Numbered from the stretch's first letter, positions 18,724-28,153 are shown. The stretch is DNA of 64,000 bases from [Clostridium] ultunense DSM 10521 (GCF_000511955.1 NZ_AZSU01000005.1:112682-176681); one strand, 5' to 3'. Program-made: numbers and translations. The notes: generated by a model from the sequence alone, not told the origin.

Positions 18724-19770
18724 TCATATTTCCATACTTAATTGGATTGGGTCTTCTGGATAGATTAAGTTCGAAAGGGTCAATCCAATGAGTCTAATGC
18801 TCTTATCTAAACTAAATTTGTTCGACAATATTTGTTTGCTTATCTTAAAAATAATCTTCTCATCATTAGTAGGAATATTTAAAGTCATACTTCTAGTCTC
18901 CACAGTAAAATCATTATACTTTACTTTTACAGTAATTGTCCTTATTAAATAACCTTTGGATACCAACTTATTAGCTAAATTAATAGAATAAAATTCTAAC
19001 CTATTGATTAATATTTCAGGACTTTTAATATCTTCTTGAAACGTCTCTTCTTCTCCTATAGATTGATTAATGATATGGACCTCTACTGGCCTTGGGTCTA
19101 TGCCATAAGAAAAATCATATATTTCCTTTCCCCGTTTACCAAAAATGGAAATAAGAACATCTATATCGTATCTCTGTATGTCTCCAATAAAATATATGCC
19201 TATTTTGTTTAATTCCCTCTCCATTTTGGGACCAACACCCCATAAGCAAGATACCGGTAAAGGTTTTAAAAATTTTACTGCTTCTTCTTTTCTTATTACT
19301 GTTAATCCATCAGGTTTTTTAACATCTGAGGCAAGTTTTGCTAAAAATTTATTGGTAGAGATTCCTACAGAAGCAGTCAGTTGAAGTTCCTTTAGTATAT
19401 CTTTTTTAATGTTTTGGGCAATAATGAGGGAGTTTTCACCAGTTACATCTAGGAAGGCTTCATCTATAGAAATAGGTTCAATTTTTGATGAATATCTTTT
19501 AAAGATCCTATGGAGTTCTTTAGATACTTCCTTGTACTTTTCCATATTTACTGGCAAATAAATACCATTAGGGCATAATCTTCTTGCAACCTTTATTGGC
19601 ATTGCTGAGTGAACACCATATATTCTAGCTTCATAGGAAGCGGTACATACAACTCCCCTACTGCGAACTCCTCCTACTATTACAGGTTTACCCTTTAAAT
19701 TAGGATTGTCCCTTTGTTCTATTGCTGCATAAAAGGCATCCATATCTATATGAATTATTTCTCTATCCAT
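18724..19770 (-). CDS. dinB: DinB DNA polymerase IV (Y family)
   Basis: 348 residues from the ATG at 19770, which has GGGGTGG just upstream and gives the family start IIHIDMDAFYAAIEQRDNP. Catalytic acids lie in DMDAFYA and SIDEAFLDVTG. The little-finger domain follows after about residue 235, and the C-terminus is short with no clear clamp-binding peptide recognised. It is an error-prone translesion polymerase. It lies right after a tRNA terminator, so it probably has its own weak promoter. Confidence 0.94.
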   Translation of the reverse strand: MDREIIHIDMDAFYAAIEQRDNPNLKGKPVIVGGVRSRGVVCTASYEARIYGVHSAMPIKVARRLCPNGIYLPVNMEKYKEVSKELHRIFKRYSSKIEPISIDEAFLDVTGENSLIIAQNIKKDILKELQLTASVGISTNKFLAKLASDVKKPDGLTVIRKEEAVKFLKPLPVSCLWGVGPKMERELNKIGIYFIGDIQRYDIDVLISIFGKRGKEIYDFSYGIDPRPVEVHIINQSIGEEETFQEDIKSPEILINRLEFYSINLANKLVSKGYLIRTITVKVKYNDFTVETRSMTLNIPTNDEKIIFKISKQILSNKFSLDKSIRLIGLTLSNLIYPEDPIQLSMEI

Positions 19771-19794
19771 TTTTATACCACCCCAGTTATTGTA

Positions 19795-19827
19795 TAAAAA
19801 AATCATATACTATATATGTATATGATT
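19795..19827 (-). terminator. Terminator after tRNA-Leu(GAG)
   Basis: A 10-bp perfect stem (AATCATATAC / GTATATGATT) with a 7-base loop, followed on the minus strand by TTTTTT. It starts right at the tRNA 3' end. Confidence 0.7.
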
Positions 19828-19914
19828 TGGTGCAGGAGAAGGGACTCGAACCCTCACGGTATCTCTACCATATGCCCCTCAAACATACGTGTCTACCAGT
19901 TCCACCACCCCTGC
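19828..19914 (-). tRNA. tRNA-Leu (anticodon GAG)
   Basis: 87 bases with encoded CCA. The acceptor GCAGGGG pairs with CTCCTGC. The anticodon loop TTGAGGG sits on stem TATGT/GCATA (one G-T pair). A long variable arm is present, as expected for class II tRNA, and the T arm has GGTTCGAGTCC. It reads CUC/CUU codons. Confidence 0.95.
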
Positions 19915-19951
19915 AGTTTTATATTGTTACAATTCTATTATAAATAAAATT

Positions 19952-21706
19952 CTATTTTTTATCAACTATTTCTTCTTGGAATTCTTTAGGGATATACCAT
20001 TTTTCAATATTCCTATAAACGTCATGGAAGGTAGGATCAATATCTCCCATAATCTTTTTGTCCATTAATAAGGCTTTATTCTTAAAGAATAAGCTCACAT
20101 AAGGCAAGTCTTCAGTGATTATTGATTGCAGCTTTTCATAAGCTTTTAATTTTTTATCTCTATTAGTAGCTCTAAAAGCCTCTAGTAAAGCCTCATCCAT
20201 AGCTTCATTGCTATACCTAATAATATTAGTGCCGGATTTTATTTGGTTAGAGTGAAAGGCAAAGGATAGTTCAGGTATTGGAGATAATCTCCAGCCTAAC
20301 AATACAATATCATAATCTCCTTTTACAATCTGGCTATTTAACTGTTCCCACTGGTTTTCTACCATCTCCTCTGTTAAATTGTCTGGTATCTTTTCTGGGT
20401 AATCTTTAATTACACGTATTCCCATTTTGTTTAAATCTTCAACAATCATATCAGCTGTCTTAAGCCTTAAATGGCTATAAGAGTTGGTTGTAAGTCTTAA
20501 AATGATTTCCTTTCCATTTTCATCCTCATAAAATCCATCTCCGTCAATATCCTTCCAACCTAATCTATTCAACTCCTCCCTAGCTTTTGATAAATTATAT
20601 CCATAAGCATTGGCCTCATTAGAAATTAGCCAAGAATTAGGATGAATAGGTAAATCTGTCTGAGTCGCGTGACCTAAATACACCCTCTGGATTATAGCTT
20701 GTCTATCTATTCCATAAGCCATAGCTTTTCTTAGTCTATATCCCTTTTCATTATTAAAAACTAACTTGGAAAAATTGAACCCTATGAAATCATAGTTCTG
20801 TGAAACGAATTCAAGTATTTTAACCCTGTTGTTTTGATCGAACTTTTCCCAATCCACCCCCAATGCTGTAGTCAAATCTATTTGCCCAGCTTCGAAAGCG
20901 GTTAAGGCTAATTCTTCATCTTCTAATATTTTGCCGACTATCTGATCTATATAAGGCCTGCCTTCCCTATAGTCTTGAAAATATTCTAATTGGACTGATT
21001 TATATTTGTCATAGTTTAAGAATCTATAGGGTCCAGTTCCTATGGGGGTATATCCCTCCTCAGCCAACGCTTTTATATAAGAATTTTTATCCTCCCTACC
21101 TACAACAAATCTATGCTTAGGTATGATTGGAAAAATCAATGTTTCCAAACTATTGCTAAAGCCTATATCAAATCTTATGTCTAAATTATAGGCATCAATT
21201 ATATTAACATCTATAATTCTGTTAATATTTGAAGAATAAAAATTGCCCATGGCAGCATTCCACATTTTTTTATAAGTTGTATCATTACTTGCATACTTAA
21301 TAGTATTTATTGTAAAGACTACATCTTCTGCTGTGAATTTTTCACCATCATGCCACAGTACATTATCCCTTAATTTAATCCTTATGGTTCCATCGTCTTT
21401 GATAGTATAGTCTTCTGCCAATTGATATTTAATATCAAAATTTTCATCTAATTCGAATAAACTTTCAAATACTAGCTTACTAAAATAATAATAACTAAGA
21501 TTTTCACTGATTAGGGGATTTAAAGTTTTTAAAGTTGTTAATGGTAATACCAATTGACCACCATATTCGGGTTCATATTCTTTAACATTATTAACATTGG
21601 TTTCAAAGGTTTCTGATGTATTATTTACTTCATTTTTGTCGCATCCTGTTAATGTAAACAAGATTGTCATAATTAATAATGTAATTGTTATCCTTCTACA
21701 TTTCAA
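19952..21706 (-). CDS. Peptide ABC transporter substrate-binding lipoprotein (SBP family 5, Opp/Dpp-like)
   Basis: 584 residues with a lipobox FTLTGC (Cys22) and the family 5 fold: YYFSKLVFESLFELDENF, LRDNVLWHDGEKFTAEDVVFT and AMAYGIDRQAIIQRVYLG. It binds oligopeptides or similar solutes for an ABC importer. No permease or ATPase genes are adjacent, so it is an orphan receptor or shares a distant transporter. The TTG start has AGGGGG 8 bases upstream. Confidence 0.9.
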   Translation of the reverse strand: MKCRRITITLLIMTILFTLTGCDKNEVNNTSETFETNVNNVKEYEPEYGGQLVLPLTTLKTLNPLISENLSYYYFSKLVFESLFELDENFDIKYQLAEDYTIKDDGTIRIKLRDNVLWHDGEKFTAEDVVFTINTIKYASNDTTYKKMWNAAMGNFYSSNINRIIDVNIIDAYNLDIRFDIGFSNSLETLIFPIIPKHRFVVGREDKNSYIKALAEEGYTPIGTGPYRFLNYDKYKSVQLEYFQDYREGRPYIDQIVGKILEDEELALTAFEAGQIDLTTALGVDWEKFDQNNRVKILEFVSQNYDFIGFNFSKLVFNNEKGYRLRKAMAYGIDRQAIIQRVYLGHATQTDLPIHPNSWLISNEANAYGYNLSKAREELNRLGWKDIDGDGFYEDENGKEIILRLTTNSYSHLRLKTADMIVEDLNKMGIRVIKDYPEKIPDNLTEEMVENQWEQLNSQIVKGDYDIVLLGWRLSPIPELSFAFHSNQIKSGTNIIRYSNEAMDEALLEAFRATNRDKKLKAYEKLQSIITEDLPYVSLFFKNKALLMDKKIMGDIDPTFHDVYRNIEKWYIPKEFQEEIVDKK

Positions 21707-21723
21707 AGTATTTTCCCCCTTTG

Positions 21724-22380
21724 CTATTTATACACTATCAAATTTTTGATTATCTTTCTAAAATTATGCATTAAACCAATTAAATAATTTTCTCCATAGA
21801 AAGATGAACTATTAAATTGAGATTTATAAATTATCCTATATATCCTTAAGTTCTTTTCCACCTTTTTAATATATTCTTCTGTTTCTTTAAAAGGTATTTT
21901 AGTTAACGCTAATCCATCTTTGGAATACTCTTCATTTTCTAACCATTTAGATACATTACCACTTCCACCATTATAAGCTGCTAATATTAACTGAAGGTTA
22001 TTATTAAATTCTTCAGAAAGGACCTTTATATACCAAGTACCTATTTTTATATTAATCTCTGGGTCAAAGAGCATTTCCATACTAAAGTCTTCTATAGACA
22101 ATTCCTTTGCAGCCCATTCTCCAGTAATAGGGGATATCTGCATAAGCCCTCTCGCCTTCTTAGAAGATATAGCTTTTTTATCATATCTACTCTCCACATT
22201 AATAATTGCTGCCACTAAATAAGGATCTACATTATATTCTTTAGAATATTTTTTAATAAAGTTTAGATAGCCTAAAGGATAGGTTATTTTCAAATAAACG
22301 AGTATTCCTGCAATGATTAATGTAAAAATCAGAATAGTAGATATTATTTTCTTAAATATTTTTTTTATTTTCCATGTCAA
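21724..22380 (-). CDS. Membrane-anchored lytic transglycosylase (SLT domain)
   Basis: 218 residues: one N-terminal membrane helix (about 10-30) and an SLT lysozyme-like domain with the catalytic Glu in INVESRYD, followed by ARGLMQISP and LILAAYNGG. It cleaves peptidoglycan glycan strands. It follows coaE by 18 bases and is likely cotranscribed with polA and coaE. The TTG start has GGAGG 7 bases upstream. Confidence 0.92.
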   Translation of the reverse strand: MTWKIKKIFKKIISTILIFTLIIAGILVYLKITYPLGYLNFIKKYSKEYNVDPYLVAAIINVESRYDKKAISSKKARGLMQISPITGEWAAKELSIEDFSMEMLFDPEINIKIGTWYIKVLSEEFNNNLQLILAAYNGGSGNVSKWLENEEYSKDGLALTKIPFKETEEYIKKVEKNLRIYRIIYKSQFNSSSFYGENYLIGLMHNFRKIIKNLIVYK

Positions 22381-22398
22381 ATTAAACCCTCCAGAGAA

Positions 22399-23013
22399 TT
22401 ATATTACTTCAAATACTATTTTTTCTACTGTTTCTTCTAAACTTTTTAAATCTTTTCCATTATCGATTATTCTGGTTGCATATTCTCTTTTTAACTTTAT
22501 AGGCATCTGGGCTTTAATCCTTTTTATTGCGTCCTCTTTACTAATTAAATCCCTTTTAATAAGCCTATCCAATTGGGTAGTTTCGTCTACATAGACTAAC
22601 CAAATTTCATCAAAGGATATTCCGTAGTTGATAAATTCATCCATTTCTTCTATTAACAAAGGCACATCTAAAAAGATAATACTCTCTTCTTTGTATTTGT
22701 CAATCAATTCTTTTATATCTTCAAAAACATAGGGGTGTACAATATTATTTAATTTCATCCTCATAAATCTATCTTTAAATATTATGCTGCCTAATTTTTT
22801 TCTATTAATATTATTCTTAGCATCTAATATGCTTTTCCCAAAAACATCTATTATTTCTTTATAGGCGGGTTTACCTATTTGCACCACATTTTTTGCTATT
22901 TTATCAGCATCTATCACCTTGTAACCTAAGTTTTTTATGATATTGGAAACCGTTGACTTACCCGTGGCAATACCTCCGGTTAAACCGATAATTCTAGCTT
23001 TATTTTGATTCAT
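22399..23013 (-). CDS. coaE: CoaE dephospho-CoA kinase
   Basis: 204 residues with the P-loop GLTGGIATGKSTVS, IDADKIA and the DVPLLIEE stretch. It performs the last step of coenzyme A synthesis. The ATG at 23013 lies inside the end of polA (14-base overlap), implying translational coupling. Confidence 0.95.
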   Translation of the reverse strand: MNQNKARIIGLTGGIATGKSTVSNIIKNLGYKVIDADKIAKNVVQIGKPAYKEIIDVFGKSILDAKNNINRKKLGSIIFKDRFMRMKLNNIVHPYVFEDIKELIDKYKEESIIFLDVPLLIEEMDEFINYGISFDEIWLVYVDETTQLDRLIKRDLISKEDAIKRIKAQMPIKLKREYATRIIDNGKDLKSLEETVEKIVFEVI

Positions 23014-25684
23014 ACCAATTGTCTCCTGTATTTAAATCCACTTTTAATGGAATATCTAATTTAATAGAATTTTCCATAATATCCTTTATAAGATTTTTTA
23101 CTTCTTCTACTTCATCTTTATATGCTTCTATAATAAGTTCGTCATGAACCTGTAATATCAACCTTGATTTTAAATTTCTTTTATTTAATTCTTTAAACAC
23201 TTTTACCATAGCCACTTTTATTATATCTGCAGCACTCCCTTGTATAGGGGTATTCATGGCAATCCTTTCACCAAAGGACCTTACATTATAATTTCTCGAT
23301 TTAAGTTCTGGAACATATCTTCTTCTATTTAAAATAGTCTCTACATAACCTTTTTCTTTTCCAATTTTTATTATACCCTCCATGTATTTCTTAACCATTC
23401 CATAGTTTTTCAAATAATTATCTATATATTCTTTGGCTTCTTTTCTAGGAATATTCAAATCTTTCGAAAGACCATAATCACTTATTCCATAAACGATACC
23501 AAAATTAACTGCTTTAGCCCTATTTCTCATCAAAGGTGTTACTTCATCCTTTGGAATATGAAAGACTTCTGCTGCAGTTTTTGTATGGATATCTTCGCCA
23601 TGGTAAAAAGCCTCCATTAGCTTTGGATCCTTGGATATATGAGCTAATACCCTTAATTCAATCTGTGAATAGTCTGCATCCACTAGTATATAGTCTTCAT
23701 CTTCAGCCACAAAGGCCTTTCGAATCATCCTACCTTCTTCTGTTTTAATGGGAATGTTTTGTAGGTTTGGCTCTGTACTGCTAATCCTACCTGTATTTGT
23801 TACAGTTTGGTTAAAGCTAGAATGGATTTTGTTAGTTTCTTTATCTACAACATTTATTAAACCATCTATATATGTGGATTTTAATTTTACCATCTGCCTA
23901 TATTTAAGTATTTTTTCTATTATTTCATGTTGACCCTTTAATTTATCCAAAACCTCCGCATCTGTCGAATATCCAGTTTTGGTTTTTTTAATTACAGGTA
24001 AATTTAATTCATCAAATAATATTTCTCCCATTTGCTTTGGAGAATTGATATTGAACTCCTTACCAGCTAAAGTATATATTTCTTTTGTTAAGCTATCAAT
24101 TTCTCCTTGAAACTCTTCGCCTAACTGATTCAATACATCTAAATCTACTTTAAATCCATAATATTCCATATTAGCCAACACTTCTACTAAGGGTAATTCC
24201 ACTTCATAATATAATTCGATCATTTCCTGTTCTTCAATCAATCTGTTTATAGGCTCTCTAATTCCATGGATTAAATCCAAAGTTTGTGCAACATGCTCCG
24301 CCCTCGTTTCCACAGGTAAATCTTTATATCTTTTTTTATTTTTACCTTTCCCTAATAATTCTTCTAAGTCTTTCCCATAAATATTTAGATATTCTTTACC
24401 TAATTCATTGATACTATAATTGGATTGGGCAGGATTTAATAAATATTGGCCTATCATAGTATCAAAAACCATATTATTAATATCTATATCAAGCTTCAAT
24501 AAAGCAAATATGTCCATTTTCATCATATGGCCATATTTTTCAATTTCCTTAGATTCAAAATACTTTGCAAATTTTTTTCTAAATAATTTTATATCATTTT
24601 TAGAGCAATCTATATAATAAGGTACACTATCTCCAACCTTTATCCCAACTCCAATTATTTCGCTTTTAATATAATTTTCATCCTCAAATAAGAATTTAAA
24701 ACAAAAGCTCTTTTCCGATTCAATTTTATCTATTATTTGATCAAAATTATTTTCTTCAATAACTATATATTTTACCTCATATTTGGAATCTGCTTCTATT
24801 GTAATCTTTTCTTCTGGTATTTTTGAAAGTAAACTATTGAATTCTAATATATCGTATAGTTTTTTCAACTCTTCCCAATTAGGTTCCTCTACTTTTAGTT
24901 CCTTAAGGACAAACTCAATAGGAGCATTTCTAATTATTTTTCCTAAAGTTTTACTAAGTCCCGCAGAGTTTTTATGTTCTATTAAAGATTCTTTAGTTTT
25001 TTTGCCTCCTACCTTATCTATATTATCATACAGGTTTTCCATAGTACCAAATTCTTTTAATAATTTTATGCCAGTTTTTTCCCCTATGCCTGGTACTCCA
25101 GGAATATTATCGGATTTATCTCCCATAAGTCCCTTTAAATCGATGAATTGGTCTGGAGTTATTCCATATTCCTCTATTATTTTTTCCCTATCATATTCTT
25201 CTAATTCAGTAATTCCCTTTCTGGTTATTAAAACCTTAGTATAGTCTGAGGCTAGTTGTAAATAATCCTTATCTCCAGTTACCAATATGGTTTCCAGTCC
25301 ATTATCTTCTCCCATTTTTGACAATGTCCCTGCAATATCATCTGCCTCATATCCATCTAGTTCTAGTTGGGCTATATTCATAGCTGAAAGTATTTCTTTC
25401 AGTATAGGAAACTGTTGGGATAATTCATTGGGGGTAGACTGTCTATTTGCTTTATAAAGGTCAAAAGCTTCATGTCTAAAGGTAGGACCTTTTTTATCAA
25501 ATGCCACACATATATAGTCTATGGTATATTCCTCTCTAATTCTATATAACATGGTTAAAAAACCATAAACCCCATTTGTATATATACCATCCTTTGTAGA
25601 TAATAAAGGAAGGGCATAAAAAGCCCTATGGATTAAGCTATTTCCATCTATGACCATTAATTTTTCTTTTTTTTCTCTATTCAC
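23000..25684 (-). CDS. polA: DNA polymerase I
   Basis: 894 residues from a GTG at 25684 with GAGGAG 7 bases upstream. The TTG at 25699 overlaps that ribosome site and is unlikely. The 5'-3' exonuclease domain is at about 1-290 (VIDGNSLIHRAFYAL, GDKSDNIPGVPGIG) and the polymerase domain at about 480-894 with DADYSQIELR, RAKAVNFGIVYG and VHDELI. The middle 3'-5' exonuclease-like domain lacks the DxE motif (FCFKFLFEDE in its place), so proofreading is probably absent, as in Bacillus Pol I. Confidence 0.96.
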   Translation of the reverse strand: MNREKKEKLMVIDGNSLIHRAFYALPLLSTKDGIYTNGVYGFLTMLYRIREEYTIDYICVAFDKKGPTFRHEAFDLYKANRQSTPNELSQQFPILKEILSAMNIAQLELDGYEADDIAGTLSKMGEDNGLETILVTGDKDYLQLASDYTKVLITRKGITELEEYDREKIIEEYGITPDQFIDLKGLMGDKSDNIPGVPGIGEKTGIKLLKEFGTMENLYDNIDKVGGKKTKESLIEHKNSAGLSKTLGKIIRNAPIEFVLKELKVEEPNWEELKKLYDILEFNSLLSKIPEEKITIEADSKYEVKYIVIEENNFDQIIDKIESEKSFCFKFLFEDENYIKSEIIGVGIKVGDSVPYYIDCSKNDIKLFRKKFAKYFESKEIEKYGHMMKMDIFALLKLDIDINNMVFDTMIGQYLLNPAQSNYSINELGKEYLNIYGKDLEELLGKGKNKKRYKDLPVETRAEHVAQTLDLIHGIREPINRLIEEQEMIELYYEVELPLVEVLANMEYYGFKVDLDVLNQLGEEFQGEIDSLTKEIYTLAGKEFNINSPKQMGEILFDELNLPVIKKTKTGYSTDAEVLDKLKGQHEIIEKILKYRQMVKLKSTYIDGLINVVDKETNKIHSSFNQTVTNTGRISSTEPNLQNIPIKTEEGRMIRKAFVAEDEDYILVDADYSQIELRVLAHISKDPKLMEAFYHGEDIHTKTAAEVFHIPKDEVTPLMRNRAKAVNFGIVYGISDYGLSKDLNIPRKEAKEYIDNYLKNYGMVKKYMEGIIKIGKEKGYVETILNRRRYVPELKSRNYNVRSFGERIAMNTPIQGSAADIIKVAMVKVFKELNKRNLKSRLILQVHDELIIEAYKDEVEEVKNLIKDIMENSIKLDIPLKVDLNTGDNWYESK

Positions 25685-25743
25685 AAAATCACTCCTCAAA
25701 TATTATATTGAACATATTAAAAACTTTGCCATTTGCTATAACT

Positions 25744-25772
25744 AGTATACCTTAAATATATTTTTCAGTAAA
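25744..25772 (-). promoter_or_regulatory. Predicted promoter of polA-coaE-SLT unit
   Basis: Minus strand TTTACT and TATACT spaced by 17 bases, ~60 bases before the polA GTG. Confidence 0.5.
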
Positions 25773-25792
25773 TATAATTGAAAATAAAGTTC

Positions 25793-25821
25793 TTGATTGT
25801 TTGATAATTTTATGTTATTAT
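25793..25821 (+). promoter_or_regulatory. Promoter of tRNA-Leu(CAA)
   Basis: TTGATT (25793-25798), 17-base spacer, TATTAT (25816-25821). It ends ~18 bases before the tRNA. Confidence 0.6.
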
Positions 25822-25839
25822 ATTTTTTGTAGCAAGTAA

Positions 25840-25927
25840 GCCGAAGTGGTGGAACTGGCAGACGCGCTGGACTCAAAATCCAGTGGTACTTTGTACCATG
25901 AGGGTTCGAGCCCCTCCTTCGGCACCA
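25840..25927 (+). tRNA. tRNA-Leu (anticodon CAA)
   Basis: 88 bases with encoded CCA. The acceptor GCCGAAG pairs with CTTCGGC, the anticodon stem is CTGGA/TCCAG around loop CTCAAAA, and there is a long variable arm. It reads UUG codons. Confidence 0.96.
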
Positions 25928-25935
25928 GTGCTTAT

Positions 25936-25967
25936 AAAGGTTTAAGCTGTAAGGCTTAAGCCTTTTT
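25936..25967 (+). terminator. Terminator of tRNA-Leu(CAA)
   Basis: Stem AAAGGTTTAAGC / GCTTAAGCCTTT with one G-T pair and a ~6-base loop, ending in a T-run. It may also end the convergent 62-residue ORF. Confidence 0.7.
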
Positions 25968-25973
25968 CAATTT

Positions 25974-26162
25974 TTAATCAAATTTTTCTATAGATGAAAA
26001 CCCATTTTTGATCATGTCGTCAACATTCTTTATGGATATCTGTCTGTAACTACCATTCTTGTCAATAATTTTTACAATATCCCCATCAATTTTTGATATC
26101 CTAGACCTATATTCCCCATTCCCCGTTTTTAAAACTAAAATATCTCCACTTTTAATTTCCAT
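25974..26162 (-). CDS. Small uncharacterised protein, 62 residues
   Basis: I do not recognise this protein. It has alternating beta-prone segments (SGDILVLKTGNGEYRSRI, GDIVKIIDKNG) that resemble a small SH3/KOW-like barrel, then an acidic-helical tail. AAGGGG lies ~9 bases upstream of the ATG. It stands alone between a tRNA terminator and the DsbA promoter region. Confidence 0.5.
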   Translation of the reverse strand: MEIKSGDILVLKTGNGEYRSRISKIDGDIVKIIDKNGSYRQISIKNVDDMIKNGFSSIEKFD

Positions 26163-26331
26163 CCCCTTCGCCCCTTCTCTAAAAATAATCTTAAGTTTTA
26201 ATCCTTGCTTACTTCACTAATTAATATTATATAAATTATATCCTAATTTTTTCTAATTTCCAATATAAGTATTATTGATGAGTGGTTTAAGTAAATACAA
26301 TCTATTTAACAAGTATACATTAGGTTTATAT

Positions 26332-26360
26332 TTTACCCCCTTGGGTATACCATATATAGT
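26332..26360 (+). promoter_or_regulatory. Promoter with CsoR/CstR-like operator ahead of the DsbA-family gene
   Basis: TTTACC (26332-26337) and TATAGT (26355-26360) are 17 bases apart. The inverted repeat TACCC-CCTT-GGGTA (26334-26347) overlaps the -35 element. C/G-rich TACCCnnnnGGGTA half-sites in AT-rich DNA are typical of CsoR-family (copper or persulfide) repressor sites. The regulator is not in the window. Confidence 0.5.
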
Positions 26361-26380
26361 ATATATTAAGGAGTGGTAAT

Positions 26381-26971
26381 ATGACTAGTATAAAGATAGT
26401 TTCTGATTTTGCATGTCCCTTTTGTTATATAGGTTTTTCTATAGCTGAGAAATTAACAAAAGAAATTCCAGATATAAATATAGAATGGATTCCCTATGAA
26501 TTAGATCCAGTTCTTCCCATTGAAGGAGGAGATTTAACAGACCAGATCCCACAGAAACAGATAGAGATGAGTTATAGAAGAATTGAAAGATTAGGCTCCG
26601 AGTATAATTTGGTATACAATAACAAAACCAAAAAATTTAACACCCATAGACTACACAAGGCTGCTTTATTTGCAAGGGATGAAGGAAAATACTACCAGTT
26701 TGCTAAAGAAGCTTTTAAAACTATATTTGAATATGGAATAAATGTAGGTGAACCAGTAATTATTAATGAAATAGGACTAGAGGTTGGAATTAATATAGTA
26801 GAAATGAACAAATGTATTGATGAGGGTTTCTATGATGGGGAAATGGAAGAGGCAAAAAACCTATGGTCTGTATATGGAATAGAATCTGTACCTACATTTA
26901 TTGTAAATGGAAATAAAAAGGTAACTTTATTAAAGGATTATGAGAGATTTAAGAAAGACTTGTTGGGTTAA
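26381..26971 (+). CDS. DsbA-family dithiol oxidoreductase (FrnE-like)
   Basis: 196 residues, thioredoxin fold with a long helical insert. The active site is CPFC (FACPFCYIG, about residue 12-15), the cis-Pro loop is ESVPTFIVNG, and the sequence WIPYELDP is characteristic of the FrnE/2-hydroxychromene isomerase-like branch. There is no signal peptide, so it is cytoplasmic. A role in thiol stress is supported only by the operator-like repeat in its promoter. Confidence 0.9.
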   Translation: MTSIKIVSDFACPFCYIGFSIAEKLTKEIPDINIEWIPYELDPVLPIEGGDLTDQIPQKQIEMSYRRIERLGSEYNLVYNNKTKKFNTHRLHKAALFARDEGKYYQFAKEAFKTIFEYGINVGEPVIINEIGLEVGINIVEMNKCIDEGFYDGEMEEAKNLWSVYGIESVPTFIVNGNKKVTLLKDYERFKKDLLG

Positions 26972-27002
26972 AAGTATAATTTTAATTTAAGGGGTTGAAT
27001 AT

Positions 27003-27704
27003 ATGAAAATGATAAATGTGTTAGATAAGGGTTATGTAAGACTTGTAGATACTTTAGGCTCAGATTTAACTATCGTAAATGCTGCTAGAGTGTCTTACGC
27101 AAAAGAATCTTTAGAATTAGACGATAAGGATAGAAGGCTTATTAATTTTTTAGCTAGAGAGGACCACACTTCCCCTTTTAGACATGCCATATTACAATTT
27201 GAAGTATATGCTCCTCTTATGGTAGCTAGACAATGGTGGAAATATATTGTAGGATCAGCCCATCAAGAAGGGGTTGGGGATTCACTTAACGCATGGAATG
27301 AATCTAGCAGAAGGTATATTACTGAAGAGCCCCTATTCTATATTCCTGAAAAAAATCAATGGCGGAGTAAACCAGAAAATTCTAAACAAGGTAGCGGTAA
27401 ACCTATAGAGTGGGAATTGGGAGAAAAATATACAAAATCCCTTATGGAATATATAGATTTAGGGGAAAGATTATATAATGAAGCCTTGGAAGATGGTATA
27501 TGTGCTGAACAAGCAAGATTGTTCTTACCAGCATATGGCATGTATGTAAGGTGGTACTGGACAGCCTCTTTACAGTCAGTTGTTCATTTTATTAACCAAA
27601 GAATTCAATCTGATGCTCAAAAAGAAATTCAAGAATATGCGAAAGCCATACTTATATTAGCAAAAGAAAGTTTCCCAGTATCATTAGAAGCTATTTCTAT
27701 TTAA
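27003..27704 (+). CDS. thyX: FAD-dependent thymidylate synthase ThyX, atypical motif
   Basis: 233 residues. The family features seen are HTSPFRHAILQFEVYAPLMVARQWW, WNESSRRY and a C-terminal AEQARLFLPAYGMYVRWYWT. It makes dTMP from dUMP with methylene-folate and NADPH. The usual RHRxxSxNExSxR signature is changed: after RQWW comes KYIVGSAHQEG, an insertion of several residues, then NAWNESSRRY. The second Arg cluster is intact. This variant is probably functional because the rest of the fold is conserved. It is 31 bases downstream of the DsbA gene. Confidence 0.9.
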   Translation: MKMINVLDKGYVRLVDTLGSDLTIVNAARVSYAKESLELDDKDRRLINFLAREDHTSPFRHAILQFEVYAPLMVARQWWKYIVGSAHQEGVGDSLNAWNESSRRYITEEPLFYIPEKNQWRSKPENSKQGSGKPIEWELGEKYTKSLMEYIDLGERLYNEALEDGICAEQARLFLPAYGMYVRWYWTASLQSVVHFINQRIQSDAQKEIQEYAKAILILAKESFPVSLEAISI

Positions 27705-27714
27705 GTTCATCTAA

Positions 27715-27739
27715 GAGAACGGTTAGCTCAGCCGTTCTC
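27715..27739 (+). terminator. Hairpin after thyX
   Basis: Stem GAGAACGG / CCGTTCTC with a 9-base loop, directly after the thyX stop. There is no strong T-run, so termination may be partial. Confidence 0.45.
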
Positions 27740-27859
27740 AGTTTATATAGTATCTAAAAACCAGCTGGCTCAAATTTTTCTTTCTTATATAAAATATTCC
27801 ACTATATTTATGGGTATTAATTATATATGATAAGATATAATTAATAAGGGGTGAATTTT

Positions 27860-28132
27860 ATGTCTAATAAGCAACATGATATTCATAAGAAAAATCATGA
27901 AGATGATATTAAAATGGTTCTTTTAAAAACTGTATATAATAGTGTTGAGTTGAACTTCATTGAAAATTTATTAGATGAAAATAATATCCCATATATCCTT
28001 AAGGATCAAGGAAGTGGAGGGTATATGAGGATTTATAGTGGCTTTTCAATTTATGGAACTGATATATTCGTAGAAAAATCCATGCTTGAAAAAGCTCAAT
28101 CTATTATTGATGAATTCCCTTGGGATGAATAA
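27860..28132 (+). CDS. DUF2007 family small protein (putative signal transducing protein)
   Basis: 90 residues from the ATG at 27860, with AAGGGG 7-8 bases upstream; the GTG at 27851 overlaps that site. A central KTVYNSVELNFIENLLDENN and C-terminal GTDIFVEKSMLEKAQSIIDEF match the DUF2007 pattern of a small ACT-like fold. Biochemical role is unknown. Confidence 0.8.
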   Translation: MSNKQHDIHKKNHEDDIKMVLLKTVYNSVELNFIENLLDENNIPYILKDQGSGGYMRIYSGFSIYGTDIFVEKSMLEKAQSIIDEFPWDE

Positions 28133-28153
28133 TGATTAATCAGAGGTGTTTGA

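Noticed and set aside
19722-19943. 73-residue plus-strand ORF
   Set aside because: It lies across the tRNA-Leu(GAG) gene and the dinB start on the other strand; it is a shadow frame.
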